A stretch of 31,836 nt of DNA from Candidatus Coatesiibacteriota bacterium (GCA_016927185.1 JAFGND010000077.1:1-31836), one strand, 5' to 3'; positions 24,440 through 31,836 are shown, counted from the first letter of the stretch. Notes: generated by a model not told the origin, from the sequence alone. Made by a program: numbers and translations.

Positions 24440-25957
24440 CTATTTTTTCTTTTTTCCCAGTATCCCTTTTTTCTTGAATAATAGCTTGGATTTCTTTTTC
24501 TTTATCCCTTCGGTATCTGTTTGTGCAATTGTTTCTTCTGCAGTCTCCTCTTCTTCTGCTGTTTCCTCTTCTTTTACTTCTGGCTCTTCTATTTTCGGAA
24601 CAGGACGTTCAATAATGGTCTCAACATCATATTCTTCTTTTGTCTCTTGGACCTCTGTCTCTTCCTGAACGGTAAACGTAGTTTCCTGGATAACTGTTTT
24701 TTCTTCTGTTTCCTCTTCAGGTTCTTCCTGTACCTCTTCTGCTACCTGATCTTCTATTTCATCTGCTATTTCCTCTGTTTCATCTTGCAACTGTATTTCG
24801 GGAGCTTCGATTTCTTTTTCTCCAGAATCTCCTTCAGTGGTCTGCTCGCTGCTTTCCTTTATATCAGTTTCTTTCAATTCTTGCTCAGCAATCAGTTTCT
24901 TCAGTTCATCTTCTTCTTCTCTTGTTTTATCTTCAAGATGTTCTTCTTCATATACTTCTGCAATAGCAGAGACATCTACCTGAAGAGTTTCTTCTTCTAT
25001 TTCCTTTTTGGTTTTTTTCTTTCCAAGTATTATTTTCTTTCCCCCAAAAGGGAGTTTTTTCTCTATAAATATTGGCTTCTTCTTTATGAATGACTTTAAT
25101 TTTCTTTTTCCTGCTTTTTCTTCTTCTGTTCCCTCAGCTGTTTCCGAAACCTCTTCCTGTTCTTGCTCCTGGATTTCTTCCTGAGCTTCCTCAACAGCTT
25201 CTTGAGTAGATGCAACTGAGATTTCCTCTTTTTTCTCGATAATCTCTTCCTTGCATACTTCTTCTTCATCTATCTTGCTTTCTAATTCTTTCTGCTTCCT
25301 TTCTTGCTTGACTTTCTCTATTTTTTCAGAGATACTTACTACTTCTACTTTCTTTTCAGGAGGTTCTGAAACTGCTTTGTCTTTAAGGCCTACTATAACG
25401 ACTTTTTTGGGATGTTTCTCTTCCTTCTCTGCTTCAGTTTCAACTTCAGGAATTTTAGCTTGAATTTGCTGTACATCTATTTGCATAGATAGTTTTTTCT
25501 CAAGATTCTGAAATTCCTCAAGCAGTTCTTCTATCTTGTTGGATAAAGTGATATTATGAACTGCAAGTTTTTTTGCTTCCTTCAAAGTATTAATAGCTGA
25601 GTTAAAATCCTCTTTTTCAACAGCTATTTTCGCCATATAGATATATCTTTCAACAATAAGCTCTTTCTTGAATTTATTCAGAAGCTTTTTTACCTTGTCA
25701 TTTTCAGGATCTATTTCAAGTATTTTTTGTAGTTCTTTGACAGCTGATCTTTTATCTCCTTCTACAAGCAGCTGTTGAGCATTCTCATAAAACTGTCTTA
25801 CAGATAGCTCGCCTTGAATCCTGTTTATTAATTGTTTTACCCTCTTGTTTTCTGGATTGACTTCCAGTAAACGTTCCAGATATTCTAAAGCCGTCTGCCT
25901 GTCCTTCTTGCCAAGGGCATCCATGGCTTTTCTTAACAGTTCTCTGGTATCTTCCAT
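24440..25957 (-). CDS. TPR protein with long Glu-rich tail and interspersed basic patches
   Basis: This cytoplasmic-looking 505-residue protein has no signal peptide. Residues 1-130 are three TPR-like helix pairs (QTALEYLERLLEVNPENKRV; RSAVKELQKILEIDPENDKV; FNSAINTLKEAKKL). From about 165 on it is low-complexity and highly charged: long Glu/Gln/Thr/Val blocks interrupted by a Lys patch near 285-320 (KKKPIFIEKKLPFGGKKIILGKKKTKK in outline) and a Lys-rich C-terminus (LLFKKKGILGKKKK). The two basic patches share FKKK/FIKKK and ILGKKK motifs, so they appear to be repeats of one element. It probably forms an extended, disordered or coiled interaction tail. It is the first gene of a four-gene minus-strand run; a TTGACG box lies at 26035-26030. 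Confidence 0.82.
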   Translation of the reverse strand: MEDTRELLRKAMDALGKKDRQTALEYLERLLEVNPENKRVKQLINRIQGELSVRQFYENAQQLLVEGDKRSAVKELQKILEIDPENDKVKKLLNKFKKELIVERYIYMAKIAVEKEDFNSAINTLKEAKKLAVHNITLSNKIEELLEEFQNLEKKLSMQIDVQQIQAKIPEVETEAEKEEKHPKKVVIVGLKDKAVSEPPEKKVEVVSISEKIEKVKQERKQKELESKIDEEEVCKEEIIEKKEEISVASTQEAVEEAQEEIQEQEQEEVSETAEGTEEEKAGKRKLKSFIKKKPIFIEKKLPFGGKKIILGKKKTKKEIEEETLQVDVSAIAEVYEEEHLEDKTREEEDELKKLIAEQELKETDIKESSEQTTEGDSGEKEIEAPEIQLQDETEEIADEIEDQVAEEVQEEPEEETEEKTVIQETTFTVQEETEVQETKEEYDVETIIERPVPKIEEPEVKEEETAEEEETAEETIAQTDTEGIKKKKSKLLFKKKGILGKKKK

Positions 25958-26072
25958 AGAAAATAACCCCTCTTCATATATTTATGTTAAGTTTTTTATA
26001 ATGAGTTAACTTCTAGTTTGGTTATATGACGTCAAGCTAAAATACTTGAAAGCTAATCTTTTTGTTCCGAAG
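25958..26072 (-). promoter_or_regulatory. Upstream region of the TPR operon
   Basis: The 115-base gap separates two minus-strand units. TTGACG at 26035-26030 is a -35 candidate, but the best-spaced -10 (AAGTTA at 26012-26007) is poor. GAGGGG at about 25971-25966 is the ribosome binding site of the TPR gene. No strong hairpin follows the GNAT gene. Confidence 0.3.
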
Positions 26073-26510
26073 CTAGACTTCTTCAAAAACCTTTTTAACA
26101 AAATAGTGAATATTCTTTATATATTTATAATTTGCTTTTTCAAATAATGCAATTGATGGCATATTATCTTCATAAATCAAGGCTGAGAATACTTCAATAT
26201 TTTCTTTCTTTAACCATTCTTCAGCTTCATCGATTAATCTCAATGCAATTCCATGTTTCTGGAATTCAGGTAATGTTGAAATCCTGTTTATCCATCCTTT
26301 TCTTCCATCATGTGTTGCAAGTACTACCCCCAGCATTTTCTCATCATTAAAAGCACCTATAAATCTTGTATTAGGTAAATCCATCTGTCTCATCAGATTT
26401 TTTCTGCTATCTCTCCCTTTTTTCTTTAGTTCTATACCAGACTTAAACCATACTTCATATATATCATCAAGATCTTCCTTTAAGAGTACTCTACAACTGA
26501 TATTTATCAT
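26073..26510 (-). CDS. GNAT-family N-acetyltransferase
   Basis: This 145-residue acetyl-CoA-dependent N-acetyltransferase has the GNAT motif A, WINRISTLPEFQKHGIALRLIDEAEEWL, with Q-K-H-G-I-A in place of the canonical (Q/R)xxGx(G/A) acetyl-CoA pyrophosphate loop. Motif B is FSALIYEDNMPSIALFEKANYKY with the typical N-x2-S/A-x2-FEKxGY-like ending. The length is normal for a single-domain GNAT. The acceptor is unknown. Its ATG shares one base with the stop of the deaminase gene (TAATG), so it is translated as the third gene of a kinase-deaminase-acetyltransferase operon. Confidence 0.9.
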   Translation of the reverse strand: MINISCRVLLKEDLDDIYEVWFKSGIELKKKGRDSRKNLMRQMDLPNTRFIGAFNDEKMLGVVLATHDGRKGWINRISTLPEFQKHGIALRLIDEAEEWLKKENIEVFSALIYEDNMPSIALFEKANYKYIKNIHYFVKKVFEEV

Positions 26511-27007
26511 TAATAACCTTTTTTTGATTCGGAAGTGCTTATTTCAAGAAGATAGTTTTTCTCCAGGTAAATAATTTCTTTATCGGGATTCATAATGACA
26601 ACTCTTCTGATGCCTGAATTTACTATTACTCTTGCACACATCTTGCAGGGAGCAATATTCTCTACCATAGAATCATCAGAAGTATTCTCACCATATAAAT
26701 ACATTACACCACCTAAAACAGGTGTTCCCGTTCTTGCAGCGTTTATAACAGCATTCATTTCTGCGTGAACAGATTCACATAACTCATACCTTGTTCCGGG
26801 TTCTATGTTTAATGCCTGCCTTGTACATATTCCTCTATCAATGCAGTTAATGCTTCCTCTTGGTGCTCCTACATATCCAGTTGCAACTATTGTTCCTGCA
26901 CGAACAATTACTGCTCCGAAACGTCTTCTCAAGCATGTGCTTCTTTTCGAGACATCTTTTGCAATGTTCAGGTAATATTCATCAATTGAAGGTCTTTTGA
27001 AATCCAT
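26510..27007 (-). CDS. dCMP/cytidine-type deaminase (ComEB-like)
   Basis: The zinc-dependent deaminase probably converts dCMP to dUMP for thymidylate synthesis. Zinc ligands and the proton shuttle are H81-A-E83 and P120-C121-x2-C124, the classic HAE...PCxxC pattern. The N-terminal part has the dCMP-deaminase features RRRFGAVIV and GYVGAPRGSINC, with further cysteines (C55, C61, C77) near the start of the active-site domain. From the ATG at 27007 it is 165 aa, normal for the family. This start overlaps the upstream stop as TGATG and has AAGGAG nine bases before it, so I prefer it to an in-frame start 33 bases earlier. Cytidine or riboflavin-type deaminase is less likely, given the GAPRGSINC segment. 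Confidence 0.9.
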   Translation of the reverse strand: MDFKRPSIDEYYLNIAKDVSKRSTCLRRRFGAVIVRAGTIVATGYVGAPRGSINCIDRGICTRQALNIEPGTRYELCESVHAEMNAVINAARTGTPVLGGVMYLYGENTSDDSMVENIAPCKMCARVIVNSGIRRVVIMNPDKEIIYLEKNYLLEISTSESKKGY

Positions 27008-27543
27008 CAAGCATTTCTCCTTAAATTTTCTGGTAAACAATCAAGAATTATTTTTACATTACAGGATGGCTTTTTATCTGTTTGTAAACAGATATAAGGA
27101 TAAGTAATTGTTTCAAAGTCATTTCTTACTTTCTTGTACAAGTTGATAGTCCTGTCCCTGGCGGGGTGTTTATTGTTTTTTCTATCATATTCAATGCGAT
27201 CCTTTGCAACTTTGTCTTCACAAATGCAGTGAAAAATCAGTAATTTTATGCCAAATGTAGATGCAAGATCCACATATTGCTGTACTGCTTCAGCCCTGGA
27301 AAAAGCAGTTCCATCAACAATAACATTTTCTCCTCTTAAAAGATAAAGCCTTGTGCATCCCAAGACTACATCATCAATGAAGTGTTTCTCTTCCAGAGAA
27401 AAATCAGGAGGGGAAAAAATCTGCATCCTGATTATATCTCTTGATACTATCTTGGCATTTATTAATGGTGCCAGTTTTTTCACAATCTTTGTTTTTCCAA
27501 CACCTGGAAGACCCCTGAAAAGTATTAGAACTTGATCATTCAT
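27007..27543 (-). CDS. AAA_33-type P-loop kinase
   Basis: This small P-loop NTPase (about 178 residues) has Walker A GLPGVGKT right at the N-terminus. Its other landmarks are ISRDIIR, VIVDGTAFSR (a kinase-type second motif with Asp) and a lid region rich in Arg (RIEYDRKNNKHPARDR). This resembles polynucleotide-kinase-like and zeta-toxin-like AAA_33 proteins that phosphorylate small molecules or nucleic acid ends. The substrate is unknown. A GTG at 27552 and an ATG at 27543 are both possible starts; neither has a clear ribosome binding site and I chose ATG. The stop overlaps the deaminase start (TGATG). The neighbouring deaminase suggests, weakly, a nucleotide substrate. Confidence 0.85.
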   Translation of the reverse strand: MNDQVLILFRGLPGVGKTKIVKKLAPLINAKIVSRDIIRMQIFSPPDFSLEEKHFIDDVVLGCTRLYLLRGENVIVDGTAFSRAEAVQQYVDLASTFGIKLLIFHCICEDKVAKDRIEYDRKNNKHPARDRTINLYKKVRNDFETITYPYICLQTDKKPSCNVKIILDCLPENLRRNA

Positions 27544-27589
27544 TTTCTGCACATTGCTGAAACAGTATGTTTATTGTCAAGAATTACAA

Positions 27590-27611
27590 ACAAGTGATTG
27601 TATTCACTTGT
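27590..27611. promoter_or_regulatory. Inverted repeat between divergent operons
   Basis: ACAAGTGA at 27590-27597 and TCACTTGT at 27604-27611 form a perfect 8-bp inverted repeat with a 6-base centre, in the 146-bp gap between the kinase operon and threonine synthase. This is the spacing of a dimeric regulator's operator. TTGACA boxes surround it: 27580-27575 and 27614-27609 on the minus strand, and 27653-27658 on the plus strand. Binding is inferred. Confidence 0.4.
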
Positions 27612-27689
27612 CAACATCTTCATACAGTTTGCTGATATCTCTAACTATCTTCTTGACAAAAAATCGGAAAGGAAAATTGCATAGAAATC

Positions 27690-28793
27690 ATGTTCAAATG
27701 CATAAAATGCTTGAAGACTTATTCGTTTGATGACAAGATAATAAGATGTACGTGTGGTTCATTATTGGATTTTGAATTCTACGCTGAATTTCCATTAGAA
27801 AAAATCAGGAAAAGAAAACCTTCTTTATGGAGGTATGAAGAAGCCATACCTATTGAAAACAAGAATTCAATAGTTACTTTTGATGAAGGTTTTACACCAT
27901 TATTGAAGATGAAATTCGGCAGAGCAGAAATTCATTTCAAGCTGGATTATATGTTCCCGACAGGTTCATTCAAAGACAGAGGCTCAACAGTATTGATAAG
28001 CAAGATAAAAGAGCTTGGCATAAAAGGAGTCATTGAAGATTCTTCTGGTAATGCAGGTGCATCAATTGCTGCTTACTGTGCCAATGCAGGTATTGAATGT
28101 ACAATATATATTCCGGAAAAAACTTCCATTATGAAATCAAGACAGATAGAACTTTATAATGCAAAACTCGTTGAAATCAATGGAAGCAGGGAAGATACTG
28201 CAGAAGCAGCTCTTGAAGCTTCAAAGAATGTCTATTATGCAAGCCATGTCTTCAATCCTTTCTTCCTTCATGGAACAAAAACCATTGCTTATGAAATAGC
28301 AGAACAGCTGGACTGGAAATCTCCTGATGCTGTAATAATGCCAGTCGGTAATGGAAGTTTGTTTCTTGGTGCTTATATCGGTTTCAGAGACTTGCTAAAT
28401 TGTGGTATAACAGTAAAAATGCCCAAACTGATTGCAGTACAGGCAGAAAACTGCTCTCCAATATATACTGAATTAAAGAGAAGTCAGTGTAGGGTAGTAG
28501 AGAAGGATAAGAAAGAAACTATAGCAGAAGGGATAGCAATAAGAAAGCCTGTTAGATCAAAGCAGATTATCGATGCAATAAAGGAAAGCAAGGGTGATTG
28601 TTTCACAGTGACAGAAAGAGAGATAATAGATGCTTTTAAGGCAATGTCTGGCAAGGGATTATTTATAGAATATACTTCAGCAGTTGCTGTTGCAGGAATA
28701 GACAAGTATATGAATAGCATAGTGAAAAGAGAGACAATTATTACAGTCATCACAGGTAATGGCTTGAAGAATTCGAGATTGGAAAGTGTTTGA
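27690..28793 (+). CDS. thrC: Threonine synthase
   Basis: This PLP-dependent enzyme makes threonine from O-phosphohomoserine. The N-terminus has a zinc-ribbon-like set of cysteines (C4, C7, C20, C22) common in the short, archaeal/plant-like class. The PLP lysine is K95 in PTGSFKDRG. EDSSGNAGASIAAYCANAG is the PLP-contact loop, and MPVGNGSLFLGAY is the phosphate-binding glycine loop. The C-terminal ITVITGNGLK closes the site. At 367 aa it fits the short class. No strong ribosome binding site sits at good distance, and AAAGGA is about 16 bases away. It is followed 18 bases later by the glycoside hydrolase gene. Confidence 0.93.
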   Translation: MFKCIKCLKTYSFDDKIIRCTCGSLLDFEFYAEFPLEKIRKRKPSLWRYEEAIPIENKNSIVTFDEGFTPLLKMKFGRAEIHFKLDYMFPTGSFKDRGSTVLISKIKELGIKGVIEDSSGNAGASIAAYCANAGIECTIYIPEKTSIMKSRQIELYNAKLVEINGSREDTAEAALEASKNVYYASHVFNPFFLHGTKTIAYEIAEQLDWKSPDAVIMPVGNGSLFLGAYIGFRDLLNCGITVKMPKLIAVQAENCSPIYTELKRSQCRVVEKDKKETIAEGIAIRKPVRSKQIIDAIKESKGDCFTVTEREIIDAFKAMSGKGLFIEYTSAVAVAGIDKYMNSIVKRETIITVITGNGLKNSRLESV

Positions 28794-28811
28794 GATGAGC
28801 AGGTTAGGGGA

Positions 28812-30632
28812 GTGAAGAATATCAGCTATCCAGTATCTCTAAAACCTTATACAAGGTGGTGGTGGTTTGCTTCTGAAATAAAGGAAAATGATATCAGATA
28901 TCAGCTTGAATGGGCAAGGAATAACAATTTCGGGGGAGTTGAAATCGCCTGGATTTATGGACTGAAATCAAGCAAGAAAACGCCAGTATTTTTAAGCAGG
29001 GAATGGTCAGAAAAGGTCTTGTATGCGAAAACATATGCAAAAAAACTGGGACTGGGATGTGATTTCACGTTTGGTTCAGCCTGGCCATTTGGTGGCACTT
29101 TTCTTGAAAAAGAGTATTCTGCAATGACTTTCAACGGTTTATCGGAGCAAAGGCTTGAAAAATCATGGGAAGAACCTTTAAAGGGATACATTCTCAATCA
29201 TCTTGATAAGAAAGCCTTTGATAGATACGCATTAGAAATAAACGATGCATTGAAAGAATCCCTCAAGCTAAGTAAAAGTGCATTGTTTTGCGATTCCTTT
29301 GAAGTTGAAACTGAAGGAATGTGGACGAAAAGTTTTTCGGAAACATTCAAGGACAGATTCGGTTATTCAATAGAAGAATACATGCCTTTAATAAATTATC
29401 ATCCTGATGAAAGATTTGATTACAGATTGCTTATATCTGATATGCTGCTTGATGAGTTTTTCAAGCCCTTTTGTGATAACTGCAAGAAGATGAAAGCTTT
29501 TTCCAGACTGCAAGCTCATGGTGCTCCGGCAGATATACTGACTGCATATTCCTTTGCAGATATTCCTGAAAGCGAGGCGATACTGTTTGATCCCACTTTC
29601 TCGCAGATAGCCTCATCAGCAGCAGTATTGACTTCAAAGAAAATTGTTTCAGCAGAAGCATTTACATGTATTTATGGCTGGAAACCAAAACCAGGTCCAT
29701 CTCCTCATCAGATGGAAGAGGAAATCGGTGATTTGAAAATACTTGCTGATGCCTTGTTTGCCAATGGTATCAATTTCTTTATATGGCATGGCATGCCTTA
29801 TAACAAGAAAAACGGCAGGAACTATTTTTATGCTACAGTTCATGTAGGTGAAAGTGGAGCATTGAGCAAGCATTTTAATGTTTTCAATTCATATCTTGAG
29901 AATATTTCTTCAAAGATGACCGACGGTATAACTTATTCACAGACAGGAGTTTATCTTCCACTTGAAGATAACTGGATGTTGAATGAGCTGCCAGATAATA
30001 TGAAAAAAATAAGTGCGAAATATTACTGGGAGCTGCAGCATTTGAAATTCCCGGAAGAATTATATGGCTATCAACCAATCTGGCTCACTGATCCCTTCCT
30101 GAAAAATGCTGAAGTTGAAAACGGGATCATGAAAATAGGGGATTGCTCATTCAAGCTTTTATATGTGTATTCTGAGTGGATGACAATTGAGGTACTAAAC
30201 AATATTAAACGATTGACTGACAAGGGATTGACGATTATTTTTAAAAGAAAACCGAAACAGGCAGGGAGAATCAAGAGCAAATGCTTCGATGAATATTTGG
30301 GGAAAATTTTCAATATAAAAAATATGCATAATGATATGGTAGAAGCAGGATTAAGACCTTTGCTTGCATGCAATGAAAAGATTGAATTCAGATGCAGGAA
30401 AATTGATTCAGAATTGCTTTTTTTCATTGCCAATCCAGTTAGCAAAACTCTTTCTTACCCAATGAGATACAGGCAATTTGAAGATGGATTCGCAGGTGAA
30501 ATTGAAATAACTATCTTTAATGGGAGCAATCCTGTAAATACGAAGCTTGATTTTTCCAGAAATTCGTCATTTCTTTTACATATTAGCAAATCATGTAAGA
30601 TCAAACAGGAGAAGCTTGATATTGATTATTAA
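28812..30632 (+). CDS. GH106-like glycoside hydrolase (alpha-L-rhamnosidase-related)
   Basis: This 606-residue protein starts at GTG 28812 after AGGGGAG; a nearby ATG at 28795 is out of frame and closes quickly. The N-terminal domain is a TIM-barrel-type start: PYTRWWWFASEIKENDIRYQ, NNFGGVEIAWIYG, GLGCDFTFGSAWPFGG. Barrel-like segments continue (SDMLLDEFFKPF, AHGAPADILTAYSF, SAEAFTCIYGW with a probable acid Glu, NGINFFIWHGMPYN). This resembles GH106-type alpha-L-rhamnosidases, which are usually longer (1,000 aa or more). There is no signal peptide, so it may act on internalised sugars. The C-terminus (about 480-606) looks beta-rich. The exact sugar is not determinable. Confidence 0.65.
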   Translation: MKNISYPVSLKPYTRWWWFASEIKENDIRYQLEWARNNNFGGVEIAWIYGLKSSKKTPVFLSREWSEKVLYAKTYAKKLGLGCDFTFGSAWPFGGTFLEKEYSAMTFNGLSEQRLEKSWEEPLKGYILNHLDKKAFDRYALEINDALKESLKLSKSALFCDSFEVETEGMWTKSFSETFKDRFGYSIEEYMPLINYHPDERFDYRLLISDMLLDEFFKPFCDNCKKMKAFSRLQAHGAPADILTAYSFADIPESEAILFDPTFSQIASSAAVLTSKKIVSAEAFTCIYGWKPKPGPSPHQMEEEIGDLKILADALFANGINFFIWHGMPYNKKNGRNYFYATVHVGESGALSKHFNVFNSYLENISSKMTDGITYSQTGVYLPLEDNWMLNELPDNMKKISAKYYWELQHLKFPEELYGYQPIWLTDPFLKNAEVENGIMKIGDCSFKLLYVYSEWMTIEVLNNIKRLTDKGLTIIFKRKPKQAGRIKSKCFDEYLGKIFNIKNMHNDMVEAGLRPLLACNEKIEFRCRKIDSELLFFIANPVSKTLSYPMRYRQFEDGFAGEIEITIFNGSNPVNTKLDFSRNSSFLLHISKSCKIKQEKLDIDY

Positions 30633-30668
30633 ATAAAGTAAAGATATTCAGCAGCACAATGAAAATCC

Positions 30669-30698
30669 TTGACATTTAATCTTTTCAATTTTTATGTG
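30669..30698 (+). promoter_or_regulatory. Candidate promoter of the PQQ-propeller gene
   Basis: A perfect TTGACA at 30669-30674 is followed 17-18 bp later by a weak -10 (TTATGT or TATGTG, 30692-30698). GTAAGGAGG at 30731-30739 is a strong ribosome binding site for the ATG at 30745. Confidence 0.4.
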
Positions 30699-30744
30699 AA
30701 ATATATACGAAAGGGAAGACTATGATTATAGTAAGGAGGCTATT

Positions 30745-31836
30745 ATGAGAAATCTTCTTCTATTCATAATTCTGATATCTTTTTCATCTCTGCTTTTCTC
30801 AGCTCCCGGAGATTTGATATGGAGATATAAGACAGGTGATGATGTTTACTCCTCTCCCTGTGTCTCTGATGGAGTTGTTTATTTTGGTAGCTATGATTGG
30901 TACATTTATGCAATAAATAGCTCTGATGGAAGTTTTAAATGGAGATATAAGACTGGAAGTTATGTAGAATCATCTCCTTGTGTTTCAGAAGGAGTTGTTT
31001 ATATTGGAAGTAGGGATAATTATCTTTATGCAGTAAACTGCTCAGATGGAACTCTTAAATGGAGATATCAAACAGGTAATTTTGTTATCTCATCACCTTG
31101 TGTTTCTGATGGAGTTGTTTATGTTGGTAGTAATGATTTTTATTTATATGCAATAAACTGCTCAGATGGAACTCTTAAATGGAGATATCAGACAGGTAAT
31201 TGGATTAGATCTTCTCCTTGCGTTTCAAATGGAGTTGTTTTTGTTGGAAGCTGGGATTATCGTATTTATGTGATAAACTGCTCAGATGGAACTCTTAAAT
31301 GGAGATATCAGACATGTGATTGGATTGAATCCTCTCCTTGTGTCTCTGATGGAGTTGTTTATGTTGGAAGTAGAGATTCCCTTCTTTATGCAATAGACTG
31401 TTCAGATGGAACTCTTAAATGGAGATACAAAACTGGTAATCAAATTTACTCCTCTCCTTGTGTTTCAGATGGAGTTGTTTATATTGGAAGTTATGATTCT
31501 TATCTTTATGCAATAAACTGCTCTAACGGAACTCTTAAATGGAGATATCAGACAGGTTATGAAGTTAGCTCATCTCCTTGTGTTTCAGATGGAGTTGTCT
31601 ATGTTGGAAGTTGGGATAATTATCTTTATGCAATAAACTGCTCAGATGGAACTCTTAAATGGAGATATCAGACAGGAGATGGAGTTTATTCCTCTCCTTG
31701 TGTTTCAGATGGAATTGTCTATGTTGGAAGTGCTGATTATTATCTTTATGCAATTGATTCTGGAAAACCTTTTATAAAGGTTTATTCTCCTAATGGTGGA
31801 GAAGAGTGGGATGTTGGTTCTGTTCATGATATTACA
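30745..31836 (+). CDS. Secreted PQQ-like beta-propeller with Kre9/KNH Ig domain (3' end cut by the window)
   Basis: The reading frame stays open for 364 codons to the window edge, so the gene is truncated by the window, not broken. MRNLLLFIILISFSSLLFSA is a signal peptide. From about residue 23, 40-residue repeats follow, of the type SSPCVSDGVVYVGS-D-YLYAINCSDGTLKWRYQTG: PQQ/BamB-like blades without PQQ ligands. Each blade has the W-R-Y strand and one or two cysteines (PCVSD, NCSDG). The frame then enters a domain starting FIKVYSPNGGEEWDVGSVHDIT, the start of a Kre9/KNH-type Ig domain. It is likely an exported, surface-attached scaffold or adhesin; the C-terminus, perhaps a sorting domain, is not seen. 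GTAAGGAGG fixes the start. Confidence 0.9.
   Translation, partial: MRNLLLFIILISFSSLLFSAPGDLIWRYKTGDDVYSSPCVSDGVVYFGSYDWYIYAINSSDGSFKWRYKTGSYVESSPCVSEGVVYIGSRDNYLYAVNCSDGTLKWRYQTGNFVISSPCVSDGVVYVGSNDFYLYAINCSDGTLKWRYQTGNWIRSSPCVSNGVVFVGSWDYRIYVINCSDGTLKWRYQTCDWIESSPCVSDGVVYVGSRDSLLYAIDCSDGTLKWRYKTGNQIYSSPCVSDGVVYIGSYDSYLYAINCSNGTLKWRYQTGYEVSSSPCVSDGVVYVGSWDNYLYAINCSDGTLKWRYQTGDGVYSSPCVSDGIVYVGSADYYLYAIDSGKPFIKVYSPNGGEEWDVGSVHDIT
30841..31760 (+). repeat. Eight 120-bp tandem repeats within the propeller gene
   Basis: Eight units begin at exactly 120-bp intervals (30841, 30961, 31081, 31201, 31321, 31441, 31561, 31681), each encoding one 40-residue blade. Segments such as those reading NCSDGTLKWRYQTG are almost base-identical in most copies, including third codon positions; the last copy diverges at its end. 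The sameness beyond protein need points to recent amplification or gene conversion. Confidence 0.92.

Noticed and set aside
24521-25093. Plus-strand ORF opposite the TPR gene, rich in Phe and Ser
   Set aside because: It is the mirror of the Glu/Lys-rich low-complexity codons on the minus strand; it has no ribosome binding site and no recognisable domain.
24440-25957. Translation initiation factor or ribonuclease E-like tail
   Set aside because: The charged tail resembles such proteins in composition only; no GTPase or nuclease domain is present.
27008-27040. Upstream start for the deaminase
   Set aside because: It would overlap the kinase gene by 34 bases, whereas the TGATG junction with AAGGAG fits the ATG at 27007.
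30841-31760. CRISPR array
   Set aside because: The repeats are 120 bp, in frame, and continuous with no unique spacers; they encode propeller blades.

Overview
The window is AT-rich bacterial chromosome, densely coded on both strands, with many genes overlapping by 1-8 bases (TAATG, TGATG, ATGA junctions). Several traits suggest an anaerobic, diderm, FCB-like or candidate-phylum bacterium (Cloacimonadota/WOR-3 type, for example). These are [FeFe]-hydrogenase maturases, an exported M14 peptidase ending in a type IX-style sorting domain, a lipoprotein with a clear lipobox, beta-propeller proteins joined to Kre9/KNH-type Ig domains, and a short archaeal/Thermotoga-type S-adenosylhomocysteinase. 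The phylum is inference; there is no rRNA or tRNA in the window.

Layout. (1) 1-4353 (+): a near-consensus promoter and a long, apparently structured leader, then hydF-hydG-(85-aa orphan)-hydE. These genes build the H-cluster; no hydrogenase structural gene is present here. HydG has an unusual placement of a cysteine in its C-terminal cluster motif. (2) 4358-6442 (-): secreted zinc carboxypeptidase. (3) 6566-13605 (+): a seven-gene run with gaps of 0-18 bp: class I aminotransferase, homocysteine methyltransferase/methylenetetrahydrofolate reductase fusion, two small secreted paralogues, an alpha/alpha-toroid protein, and a PduS-like flavin/Fe-S protein next to a PduT-like microcompartment shell protein. 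The last pair is the clearest surprise: electron-transfer parts of a bacterial microcompartment with no other compartment gene in view. (4) 13602-17929 (-): a five-gene operon of three related zinc-ribbon proteins (two membrane-anchored), a protein with two fused CDP-alcohol phosphotransferase domains, and an unknown protein. (5) 18027-19457 (+): WD40 lipoprotein, separated by a bidirectional hairpin from (6) ahcY on the minus strand. (7) 20900-25957 (-): four-gene run of a TPR/charged-repeat protein, a secreted unknown, an AI-2E/PerM-type membrane protein and an isochorismatase-like hydrolase. (8) 26073-27543 (-): P-loop kinase, dCMP-type deaminase and GNAT acetyltransferase with overlapping ends. 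(9) 27690-30632 (+): threonine synthase and a GH106-like glycoside hydrolase. (10) 30745-end (+): a PQQ-like beta-propeller with eight near-identical 120-bp repeats, cut off by the window edge.

How the genes fit together. The aminotransferase, the methyltransferase/reductase fusion, AhcY and threonine synthase belong to aspartate-family amino acid and methionine/SAM-cycle metabolism. The hydrogenase maturases and the PduS/PduT pair point to fermentative redox handling. The exported peptidase, propellers and small secreted proteins point to surface functions. The candidates for something undescribed are the hydF leader RNA, the PduS-PduT satellite with its operon partners, and the zinc-ribbon/double-CDP-alcohol-transferase operon.
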